Assembly (NCBI GenBank): GCA_963847595.1
Contig: CAWKAJ010000003.1
Location: 62,001 to 126,000, forward strand
Origin: JACWAE01 sp963847595
Lineage (GTDB): Bacteria; Chloroflexota; Dehalococcoidia; SZUA-161
Length of the DNA stretch: 64,000 nucleotides
Direction of reading: 5' to 3'
In this document: piece after piece, positions 48,492 to 55,635 of the stretch
Position numbering within the stretch: position 1 is the stretch's first letter
Layout: each line of letters starts with the position of its first letter
Notes under the pieces: generated by a model
Databases searched by the model: none
Told to the model about the DNA's origin: nothing
What the model saw: only the letters and a program-made list of their open reading frames with translations
Program-made: the position numbers and the translations under genes

Positions 48492-48521
48492 TTGTATGCC
48501 CAAACATCTCTATGTTATACT
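48492..48521 (+). promoter_or_regulatory. promoter candidate for the cimA operon
   Basis: An extended -10 TGT-TATACT (48513-48521) with a weak -35 TTGTAT (48492-48497) at 18-bp spacing. Transcription would start near 48528, 24 nt before the cimA ATG. Confidence 0.5.
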
Positions 48522-48551
48522 TTGTCGTAAATTCTAAGTTGGAAATAGGTC

Positions 48552-50180
48552 ATGGTGGACAAGAGATCCAGGGTTCAACTGTATGATACCACGCTTCGCG
48601 ATGGTGCGCAGCGGGCTGGTATATCTTTCTCTGTGGAGGACAAGCTCAAAATAGCAAAGCGCCTCGCCGAGATAGGCATACATTTCATCGAAGGCGGCTG
48701 GCCGGGCTCCAATCCCAAGGATGTGGAGTTCTTCGCTCGGGCTCGAACTCTCGACCTCAAACGCGCTGCACTGGTCGCCTTCGGCAGCACGCGCCGCGCC
48801 AACATCAAGGCGCAGGAAGACCCCAATCTGAATGCCCTGAAGGAGTCCGGGACAAGGGTAGTTACTCTCGTGGGCAAGTCCTGGGACTTGCATGTTACCG
48901 ATGTACTGAACACCGCGCTTGAGGAAAATCTGAGGATGATCGCTGATTCCATCCGCTATCTTAAATCGGGCGGGCAGTCTGTTTTCTTCGATGCGGAGCA
49001 CTTCTTCGATGGGTATAAAAGGAACTCCAAGTATGCCCTGCGCACAGTCGAGGTCGCGGCGGAGGCTGGGGCAGACTGCATCGTGCTCTGCGACACCAAT
49101 GGCGGTGCCCTGCCCGGTGAAGTAGCTGCCGCAGTCAAGGCAGCGAAAAAGGTCGGTATCTCTCTAGGCATCCACGTCCATAACGACGGTGAGCTGGCGG
49201 TGGCGAACACCCTGGCTGCGGTTCAGGCCGGGGCTATCCAGGTTCAGGGAACCATCAATGGCTACGGGGAGCGCAGTGGCAACGCCAATCTCTGCTCCAT
49301 CATCCCTGCGCTTAAGCTCAAGATGGGCATCAACTGCATCAGCGACAGGAATCTGGCCAGGCTAACCGAAGTCTCCAGGTATGTAAGTGAGCTTGCCAAC
49401 ATCATCCCCGACCCCAATCTTCCCTATGTGGGGGCCAGCGCCTTCACGCACAAGGCAGGGCTTCATGTCTCAGGGATGATGAGGCACGGGGAAAGCTATC
49501 AGCATATAAATCCCGACCTTGTGGGCAACCGCAGCCAGGTTTTGGTATCGGAGCTTTCCGGCCTGAGCAATATAACCTATAAGGCCAGGGAGTTGGGATT
49601 GGACATCCCCAAAGGCGAGCGGGCCAAGGCAGTGCTGGAACAGATAAAGGCCCTGGAGCAGCAGGGATTTCAATACGAAGGCGCCGAGGCTTCGTTCGAG
49701 CTCTTAGTCAGGCGAACCGCTCCTGACTACCGGTCTCCCTTCGAACTGGTTGATTTCATGGTGGTAGTGGAGAAACATCGCCGCGCCCCCATTGTCTCAG
49801 CCCGGCAGGAAGATATGCTCTCGGAAGCAATGGTCAAGGTCAGGGTGGGGGATAAGGTGATTCATACGGCTGCTGAGGGCAACGGCCCGGTCAATGCTCT
49901 GGATGCTGCACTGCGCAAGGCGCTGCTCCAGTTCTACCCGAGCCTGTCAGCGGTGAAGCTGATGGACTACAAGGTGCGCATACTGGAGGAAAGCGACGGC
50001 ACCAAGTCCAAGGTGAGGGTGCTTATAGAATCCAGCGATGGCGAGCACGACTGGCGCACGGTGGGCAGCTCTACTAATATTATGGAAGCTAGCTGGGTAG
50101 CCCTCGCCGATAGTCTGGAGTACTGGCTGCTGCGCCATAGCTCAGTTGCTCCCAGGAAGGCGACCAGGAGGTCAGGCTGA
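48552..50180 (+). CDS. cimA: (R)-citramalate synthase
   Basis: 542 residues, the length of the CimA group (longer than HMGL-type lyases). It starts with YDTTLRDGAQRAGISFS, the metal and pyruvate site of the TIM barrel, followed by HVHNDGELAVANTL and GTINGYGERSGNANLCSI. The C-terminal LeuA allosteric domain holds AAEGNGPVNALDAALRKAL. It condenses pyruvate with acetyl-CoA to citramalate, giving threonine-independent isoleucine synthesis. It heads a coupled operon whose next gene overlaps its stop codon. Confidence 0.94.
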   Translation: MVDKRSRVQLYDTTLRDGAQRAGISFSVEDKLKIAKRLAEIGIHFIEGGWPGSNPKDVEFFARARTLDLKRAALVAFGSTRRANIKAQEDPNLNALKESGTRVVTLVGKSWDLHVTDVLNTALEENLRMIADSIRYLKSGGQSVFFDAEHFFDGYKRNSKYALRTVEVAAEAGADCIVLCDTNGGALPGEVAAAVKAAKKVGISLGIHVHNDGELAVANTLAAVQAGAIQVQGTINGYGERSGNANLCSIIPALKLKMGINCISDRNLARLTEVSRYVSELANIIPDPNLPYVGASAFTHKAGLHVSGMMRHGESYQHINPDLVGNRSQVLVSELSGLSNITYKARELGLDIPKGERAKAVLEQIKALEQQGFQYEGAEASFELLVRRTAPDYRSPFELVDFMVVVEKHRRAPIVSARQEDMLSEAMVKVRVGDKVIHTAAEGNGPVNALDAALRKALLQFYPSLSAVKLMDYKVRILEESDGTKSKVRVLIESSDGEHDWRTVGSSTNIMEASWVALADSLEYWLLRHSSVAPRKATRRSG

Positions 50181-50797
50181 CTCGTTTTATTCTGGTGAGG
50201 CATGGGCAGACGGAATGGAACCGGGTGGAGAGGTTCCGTGGCAGGGCCGATTTAGCATTGGACGATACCGGGAGGAGACAGGCCGGGGCTGCAGCGCTCA
50301 GGCTGAAAGCCGAGCATGTGGCAGCCATCTATTCCAGCCCGCTCAAGCGCGCCCTTGAGACAGCCGGCATCATTGCGAAGCAACTCAACATCCCTGCGCA
50401 GCCCCTGGAGGGGCTTATTGACATAGATTTTGGAAGCTGGCAGGGCCTTTCTCCGGAGGAGGCAGCGAAGCAGGATAGCCAACTCTACAAGAAATGGCTT
50501 GAGCACCCTCATCTGGTGCGTTTCCCCAAGGGGGAGAGTTTAGATATTGTGCGCCAGAGGGTGCTGGCTGCGGTCGATGAGCTTGCTGCCAGGCACAAAG
50601 ACGAGACGGTGATACTGGTCTCTCATAAAGTGGTCTGCCAGGTACTTATGTGCGCCATGCTGGGATTGGACAACTCGCATTTCTGGCAGGTGAGGCAGGA
50701 TGTGAATGCGATAAACATCTTTGAGCTGAGAGACGGCGCCCCTCTGGTGAACTTGGTCAACGATACCTGCCATCTGAAAAGCCTGGCTACAGGATGA
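50177..50797 (+). CDS. histidine phosphatase (phosphoglycerate-mutase/CobC-like), probable CTG start
   Basis: 206 residues if it starts at CTG 50177. AGGAGGT at 50166-50172 lies at ideal distance from that codon. The sequence TRFILVRHGQTEWNR then gives the complete first strand and the catalytic His9 of the RHG motif. GTG at 50195 would delete this strand and begin at the RHG itself. Other landmarks are YSSPLKRALETA, IDFGSWQG and VSHKVVCQVL (second His). Members dephosphorylate small phospho-esters such as alpha-ribazole phosphate; the substrate is not certain. The CTG overlaps the cimA TGA (CTGA), and the end overlaps nth by 4 bp. Confidence 0.85.
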   Translation: MTRFILVRHGQTEWNRVERFRGRADLALDDTGRRQAGAAALRLKAEHVAAIYSSPLKRALETAGIIAKQLNIPAQPLEGLIDIDFGSWQGLSPEEAAKQDSQLYKKWLEHPHLVRFPKGESLDIVRQRVLAAVDELAARHKDETVILVSHKVVCQVLMCAMLGLDNSHFWQVRQDVNAINIFELRDGAPLVNLVNDTCHLKSLATG

Positions 50798-51465
50798 GCC
50801 CCTTGAGCATCACCGAGATTATAGATTTGCTGGCAAAGGAATACGGCAGTATCACCTGGCGCTCTCGCACAGACCCGCTCTCCGAACTTATCCTGACCAT
50901 CCTTTCCCAGAATACCTCGGACCATAACTCGAGGCGTGCCTTCGAATCTTTGCTCACCAAGTTCGGTAGCTGGAAGGCTGTGGCTGAAGGCAGCGTGGAG
51001 GATATAGCTGAAGCCATAAAACTCGGCGGCCTGGCGCAGGTCAAAGCTCCCAGGATTAAGCAGGTGCTCCAGCAGATTCAAACGCAGCGAGGCTCGCTTG
51101 CCCTCAAGTTTCTCAAGAAGATGCCTGTAGCCGAAGCTAAAGAATGGTTGCGAAGCCTGCCCGGGGTTGGTCCCAAAACCGCTGCCTGTGTGCTGCTGTT
51201 CTCCCTGGGGAAGCCTGTGCTTCCCGTTGACACTCATATCAATAGGGTGGCTAAGAGACTCGGGCTTATCGACTCCAGGGTCTCGGCGGAGAAGGCGCAC
51301 GAGATTCTGGGCGATATGGTTCCACCCAGGTATGTTTACCAGTTTCATATTCATATGATCGAACATGGGCGAAGGGTATGCAAGGCGCAGCGGCCTCGGT
51401 GTCGGGAGTGTGTGTTGCTGAAGGTTTGCCCTGCAGGCCAGCTGTTGCTTGAGGCAGAGATGTGA
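50794..51465 (+). CDS. nth: endonuclease III-like DNA glycosylase
   Basis: 223 residues of the HhH-GPD superfamily: the ILSQNTSDHNSRRAF region, helix-hairpin-helix LPGVGPKTAACVLL with the catalytic Lys, LPVDTHINRVAKRLG with the catalytic Asp, and a C-terminal [4Fe-4S] motif C-x6-C-x2-C-x5-C (CKAQRPRCRECVLLKVC). It removes oxidised pyrimidines and nicks the DNA. The Pro in GVGPKT (Arg in E. coli) hints at the archaeal-type or thymine/uracil-mismatch branch. It overlaps both neighbours by 4 bp. Confidence 0.92.
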   Translation: MSPLSITEIIDLLAKEYGSITWRSRTDPLSELILTILSQNTSDHNSRRAFESLLTKFGSWKAVAEGSVEDIAEAIKLGGLAQVKAPRIKQVLQQIQTQRGSLALKFLKKMPVAEAKEWLRSLPGVGPKTAACVLLFSLGKPVLPVDTHINRVAKRLGLIDSRVSAEKAHEILGDMVPPRYVYQFHIHMIEHGRRVCKAQRPRCRECVLLKVCPAGQLLLEAEM

Positions 51466-52136
51466 ATAAGGGTGAAGAGATAATCGCCTATGCCCGTTCT
51501 CTTTTCGATGTGGTGGGCGTGGCTCGGGACCCGTCGACCGTAGACACTATTTTGGTTCTGGGTCTGGTAACCACTCCTGAGAGGGACCTGGATGATTTCG
51601 TACTTCAGGAGATGGTAGGCAGCAGGGAATCGTTCTGGCGCGGCTTCGTTCGCTATGCCAAACCCAAACTGGATGCTTTGCTTGAATTCCTGCGCAAGCA
51701 GGGTTTCTCTGCTGAGCTTGTGGGCAAGCTGGGCTATTCCCCAAGTGGAAGGCCTAACCTCAAACATCTGGCCGTAGCCGCCGGGCTGGGGAGGCAGGGC
51801 AAGAATACCCTGGTTATCAATCCTAGTTTCGGCCCCTGGCTGAGGTTTATGGCTATCAGGACGAATGCGCCTTTGGCTGTCACTGGCCCCGGGGTATATG
51901 CCAGGGAAGAAAATCCCGACTGCAAGGCTTGCCAGAAATGCATCGAGTCCTGTCCTGTCAGAATATTACAGCCATATCGCTTAGCTGATACTGACCGCTG
52001 CCTGGCAGCTATCTCGGGAGAGCGCCGCGGGGAGTTGGCAATTTGCGACAAATGTGTGGTAGTATGTCCTGTGGGCGAGCGGAGGTCGCCGCAGGCACCG
52101 GGATTGAAAAGGAAAAGGGGAAATTGCCAAATGTAG
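51462..52136 (+). CDS. epoxyqueuosine-reductase-like 4Fe-4S protein
   Basis: 224 residues from the GTG at 51462 (GTGA overlap with nth). The middle has KHLAVAAGLGRQGKNTLVI, typical of QueG-like proteins. The C-terminal half has a double-cluster ferredoxin domain (CKACQKCIESCPVRIL and CDKCVVVCPVGE). QueG itself is ~100 or more residues longer at its N terminus and binds cobalamin, so this is a short relative of unsettled function. The TAG stop lies in the first bases (GTAGGGG) of a palindromic repeat, so the true C terminus may have been altered by repeat insertion. Confidence 0.82.
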   Translation: MNKGEEIIAYARSLFDVVGVARDPSTVDTILVLGLVTTPERDLDDFVLQEMVGSRESFWRGFVRYAKPKLDALLEFLRKQGFSAELVGKLGYSPSGRPNLKHLAVAAGLGRQGKNTLVINPSFGPWLRFMAIRTNAPLAVTGPGVYAREENPDCKACQKCIESCPVRILQPYRLADTDRCLAAISGERRGELAICDKCVVVCPVGERRSPQAPGLKRKRGNCQM

Positions 52137-52156
52137 GGGCGTTCGGCCGAACGCCC
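52133..52156. repeat. GTAGGGGC-family palindrome supplying a stop codon
   Basis: GGGCGTTCGG (52137-52146) and CCGAACGCCC (52147-52156) are exact arms preceded by GTAG. The TAG is the stop codon of the upstream Fe-S gene. The right end lacks the CTAC of complete copies and continues into AATTGAGG. Confidence 0.7.
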
Positions 52157-52168
52157 AATTGAGGTATG

Positions 52169-52272
52169 ATGTCATTACGAGGAGTCCGCCTTGGCGGGCG
52201 ACGTGGCAATCTCCTCGTGTCTGTTAGTACATAGGGGTACGATGAGATTGCTTCGCTTCGCTCGCAATGACA
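52169..52272 (+). repeat. dispersed GTCATT(A/G)CGAGGAG element, longest copy
   Basis: Starts ATGTCATTACGAGGAGTCC and ends GATTGCTTCGCTTCGCTCGCAATGACA. Its outer bases are inverted (TGTCATTxCGAG.../...CGCAATGACA). Shorter copies are at 620-652 and 55400-55440. It fills the gap before argC. An in-frame extension of argC into it is an artefact. Confidence 0.75.
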
Positions 52273-52311
52273 ATGAGTTTAAACTCGGCTAATCCAAGTA
52301 GAGGTGCTCCA

Positions 52312-53352
52312 ATGTCAAAGGTGAATGTAGGAATTATAAACGTCACAGGCTATATCGGCATGGAAGTCGCACGGCTGCTGTACCAGCATCCCAAGGTCAA
52401 GATAGCCACGGTCACAGGGCGCAGCGCCAAAGGCCAGAAGCTGGGCGAGTTCTTGCCCCACCTGAGCGGCATTGACCTCACTATAGAAGCTGACCTTGAT
52501 AAGGTGGACTTTGTGTTTTCTGCCTTGCCGCATGGTGAGAACGTGGCTCCGATAGTGGCTGCGCTGGAAAAAGGTGCCAGGGCGGTTGACCTCAGCGCTG
52601 ACTTCAGGCTCAATGATGCTGCGGAATATCAGAAGTGGTATAAAATAGCGCATCCTGCGCCGAAATATTTAAAGGAGGCGGTTTATGGCCTGACTGAGTT
52701 GAACCGCGAAGCAGTCTCCAAGGCTCGGCTGGTGGCTAACCCGGGCTGCTATCCCACCGGCGCTATCCTGGCAATGGCACCTGCCCTAAAAGAGGGACTC
52801 ATCGAGCTTGACATTATCTTTGATAGCAAGTCCGGTATCTCCGGCGCGGGCAGGACATTGACCTTGAACACCCATTTCGCCGAGGCTAACGAGAACGTCT
52901 CCGCCTACGCGCTCGATGGACATCGCCACCTGCCCGAGATAGTGCAGGAACTGCAAAAATTAGCTCCGAAGTCTAAATTGTCGGTTACCTTTCTGCCACA
53001 CCTGATACCGATGAGCCGGGGGATACTGACTTCGTGTTACGCTACGTTGAAAGCGGGGAAAGTTGCCAGTGGGGATAAGGGTAAAGAAAAAATAAGGAAG
53101 CTGTATCAGGATTTCTACCGGGACGAGCCTTTCGTCAAGGTGGTTCCTGTACCGCCGCAGACCAAACAGACCTGGGGCAGCAATCACTGCCTGCTATATC
53201 CCACAGTTGACATAAGGACAAACAGGCTCATCGTGATAAGCTGTATCGACAACCTGGTCAAAGGGGGAGCGGGGCAGGCAATTCAGAATATGAACCTCAT
53301 GCTGGGCTACCCTGAGACTACAGGGCTGGATACGCTGGCGGTCTATCCGTGA
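52312..53352 (+). CDS. argC: N-acetyl-gamma-glutamyl-phosphate reductase
   Basis: 346 residues from the ATG at 52312 (MSKVNVGIINVTGYIGMEV; GAGGTG upstream). It has the NADP-binding fold, the catalytic Cys in VANPGCYPTGAILAM, SGISGAGRTL and the conserved histidine region DGHRHLPEI. It performs the third step of arginine synthesis. Other arg genes are not adjacent, so argC is separated here from the usual cluster. The convergent HAD gene ends 18 bp away. Confidence 0.95.
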   Translation: MSKVNVGIINVTGYIGMEVARLLYQHPKVKIATVTGRSAKGQKLGEFLPHLSGIDLTIEADLDKVDFVFSALPHGENVAPIVAALEKGARAVDLSADFRLNDAAEYQKWYKIAHPAPKYLKEAVYGLTELNREAVSKARLVANPGCYPTGAILAMAPALKEGLIELDIIFDSKSGISGAGRTLTLNTHFAEANENVSAYALDGHRHLPEIVQELQKLAPKSKLSVTFLPHLIPMSRGILTSCYATLKAGKVASGDKGKEKIRKLYQDFYRDEPFVKVVPVPPQTKQTWGSNHCLLYPTVDIRTNRLIVISCIDNLVKGGAGQAIQNMNLMLGYPETTGLDTLAVYP

Positions 53353-53370
53353 CCGCGCCTTGAATTGCGC

Positions 53371-54087
53371 CTAGCTGCACTTCTTTATCCACTCCCAGGC
53401 TTCCCAGAGGTTGCAGGCGCAGAAATCCGCCTCGTTTTCCGTCTCGGAGTTCTGCTGCGGGTTCCTGTTGACCAGTATCGCAGCGATGCCGGCTTGCTTT
53501 GCACCCTTGACATCTTTCCTCGGGTCGTCGCCGATGTATACGGCCTGCGCCGGCGGTATATCGAGCAGGCTGCAGGCGATCGCAAAAAGCCTGCGGTCCG
53601 GTTTCCTGAATCCGAACTGTGTGGATATGACAATATGATCGAAGTACTGGTTCAGTCCCAGCATTTCGCCTTCTTCCAGACAGAACACCTTCTGGGCATC
53701 GGAGACCACTGCCATAGGGTATCCGCTTCTCTTGATTTCCTTTAATACGGGAATGCTGTCCGGGAAGAGCTGAAATCGTTCCCTGCTGAGAAGGCGGAAG
53801 AGCTTGCAGCATGATTCTGCTGCAAGCGGATTGCAGATACCCTCTTTCTCCAAAATGTTGCTGAATACGACCTCGAGGTCTATTTCCGGATATGCTTCGT
53901 CTACTGCCTTGAGGGATTGCTTCTTCTCATGGTCAAGGGCAGCCCGCAGGTTCTGCTCGTTCATGCTCAGGCCGTAATATTGCAGGTACTGCGAAAGGAA
54001 GTGATAGACCTCCGACTTATCTTCGTCGGTTCTGATGTCTATCAAAGTGTTGTAGTAATCGAAGATGACAGCCCGTATTTTAGGCAT
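53371..54087 (-). CDS. HAD-superfamily hydrolase with a DxYNT nucleophile motif
   Basis: 238 residues, HAD subfamily IA. Motif I is IFDYYNTL: nucleophile Asp10, but the usual acid/base Asp at +2 is Tyr12. Motif II is VVSDAQ, the Lys is in GFRKPDRRLF, and motif IV is YIGDDPRKDVKGAKQAG. In L-2-haloacid dehalogenases the +2 residue is also Tyr (DAYGT), whereas phosphatases normally keep Asp. Substrate type is therefore open: dehalogenase-like or atypical phosphatase. It overlaps the kinase-fold gene upstream by 46 bp. Confidence 0.85.
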   Translation of the reverse strand: MPKIRAVIFDYYNTLIDIRTDEDKSEVYHFLSQYLQYYGLSMNEQNLRAALDHEKKQSLKAVDEAYPEIDLEVVFSNILEKEGICNPLAAESCCKLFRLLSRERFQLFPDSIPVLKEIKRSGYPMAVVSDAQKVFCLEEGEMLGLNQYFDHIVISTQFGFRKPDRRLFAIACSLLDIPPAQAVYIGDDPRKDVKGAKQAGIAAILVNRNPQQNSETENEADFCACNLWEAWEWIKKCS

Positions 54088-55157
54088 AGCTCAGCCTCGT
54101 TTATCAGATTCTTTCTGTGCGGGTCATCGAGCCAGGAGTTTCTGGAGATCCTTAGCAGCCCCAGGGCCATGTAGAGGGGTATCTTGCGGGTTAAAATAGT
54201 GAAGAACTGACTGTCCTCGTAGCTGGCTGCGTACTGCCATAGGAAATGGCCTATGAAAGGCTCGGCGGCCCACCTGTCGCCCATACGCCACATAAAGTGG
54301 TGCTTCAACTCGGCGACGATGAACCCCAGGTCCCAGCAGCGGTCGGCCCATTTCATTTTCTCCAGGTCGATGCCGGTCACCTCCCGGCGATTGATAACGA
54401 AGTTGGTCGTGGTCGCATCGCCATGGACGATTACCTCTCTATCTGTCGTCCAGACCTCGTCTCTGTCCCACCATCGTGCCGCATATGCCTCAATTGCAGC
54501 TCTTTCCACCGGGTCCAGGCTCCACTCGCTGAGGGAGTCCAGCAACTTAGTGAGATAAGACTGCGGTAGAGCGGGAGAAACCCGCTTGTCGCTCTCGGTG
54601 TTGCGATGAAGCTTGGCAAAAAACCTGGCAAGAGAGGTTAGCTTGTCGAAAAGCTGCTGTGATTTGCGCTCATAGATGGCTTTTGCTATATAGTAATCAA
54701 GCACTTTGCCCGGGGCTTTCTCTGTGACCAGAAGTGCGGAAAGCTCTCTGTTTTTCCCCAGCGGGGCTACCACGTGGCAATAGTCATTGTTCATCCCGAA
54801 TCTGTGGCGCAGGAGATTTAGATTGAAGTACTCCTTTTCCGCAGATGGCCATGCCTGGTCCAGGGTTGTGGTGCCGTGTTTGAATAGTTTTCCCACCACC
54901 ATGATATTTTGCTGCTTCTCCAGGAAGAGGTAAACAGGTTTCTGTTGAGAAATACTTCTTATTTCTATTTCTCCGAAGGGAGGTGCAGCAAGCTGGGGGA
55001 ATATCGCCTGCCTCATGTATTCCTCAAGTGCCCCTGTGTCGCTTAGCGGTAATTCCGGCGGCTCTGTTGAGATTATGGGTGATGGATAGAGTATCGCATA
55101 GTCGCGCAGGGCAATTCTGTCCTGTGTTGTATATCTTGCAAGTAGCTTGTTCACCAT
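54042..55157 (-). CDS. aminoglycoside-phosphotransferase-fold kinase
   Basis: 371 residues. The APH-type catalytic loop is IVHGDATTTNFVINR, followed by the Mg-binding IDLEKMKWADRCWDLGFIVAEL. An N-lobe with a nucleotide-binding Lys in IMVVGKLFKHG precedes it. The family phosphorylates small alcohol substrates (choline, homoserine, sugars, antibiotics), and nothing shows which one here. It is translationally linked to the HAD hydrolase through a long overlap, suggesting a kinase/phosphatase pair acting on the same small molecule (inference). Confidence 0.82.
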   Translation of the reverse strand: MVNKLLARYTTQDRIALRDYAILYPSPIISTEPPELPLSDTGALEEYMRQAIFPQLAAPPFGEIEIRSISQQKPVYLFLEKQQNIMVVGKLFKHGTTTLDQAWPSAEKEYFNLNLLRHRFGMNNDYCHVVAPLGKNRELSALLVTEKAPGKVLDYYIAKAIYERKSQQLFDKLTSLARFFAKLHRNTESDKRVSPALPQSYLTKLLDSLSEWSLDPVERAAIEAYAARWWDRDEVWTTDREVIVHGDATTTNFVINRREVTGIDLEKMKWADRCWDLGFIVAELKHHFMWRMGDRWAAEPFIGHFLWQYAASYEDSQFFTILTRKIPLYMALGLLRISRNSWLDDPHRKNLINEAELCLKYGLSSSITTTL

Positions 55158-55399
55158 CGTAACACCATCGGTCGGGCATGTTTTCTTAAATACAGGCTAA
55201 GGCATCTGGAAAAGCAGGGATAGTTGAGGTTATCGAACCTGTGTGCTGAGTCCCCGCTTCAATAAGACCCGCCGCCGCAACCCTTCCCGGCCACTATGCA
55301 TAACGGCAGTATTTTTCTCTAGTATCATTATAGGGGTTGGCGGTGAATAAGTCATCAAATTAGCAGGGCAAAAGGTTAAAAAGTTATGACATTTCCCGT

Positions 55400-55440
55400 A
55401 TGTCATTGCGAGGAGTCCTTCTTGAAGGAAGGATGGAGAT
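55400..55440 (+). repeat. GTCATTGCGAGGAG repeat fragment
   Basis: Starts ATGTCATTGCGAGGAGTCC and carries an inner CTTCTTGAAGGAAGG hairpin. It is truncated compared with the copy at 52169-52272. It lies in the 478-bp gap 55158-55635 together with the C-rich repeat at 55455-55535 and a promoter candidate. In the first ~240 bp of the gap I see no feature. Confidence 0.65.
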
Positions 55441-55454
55441 ACAGGGGTTGATTA

Positions 55455-55535
55455 AGAGGTGCAGGATACCTCCTGCCGGGGGTCTGGGGGTGTCCCCCAG
55501 CTCCCCCCAAAAGGGGGGATTTAGGGGGTTGAAAA
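55455..55535 (-). repeat. dispersed C-rich repeat, inverted copy
   Basis: On the minus strand it starts CAACCCCCTAAATCCCCC and includes CTGGGGGACACCCCCAG, matching the element at 42081-42180 in opposite orientation. The two copies are 13.3 kb apart and could support inversion of the DNA between them by recombination. Confidence 0.7.
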
Positions 55536-55555
55536 ATGGTTAATAAACGAGCTCC

Positions 55556-55596
55556 TCCACTTCATAGTGGAAGCTTCTTGGTGAATTAGCTATAAT
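55556..55596 (+). promoter_or_regulatory. -10 box and inverted repeat upstream of the AOR gene
   Basis: A perfect TATAAT lies at 55591-55596. No good -35 is present; instead the inverted repeat TCCACT-tcat-AGTGGA (55556-55571) covers that area, which suggests an activator-dependent promoter. A second short inverted repeat (AGCGG/CCGCT, 55603-55619) lies in the leader before the ATG at 55636. Confidence 0.4.
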
Positions 55597-55635
55597 TCAT
55601 TTAGCGGACATTCACCGCTGATAGGGGATAATAGA

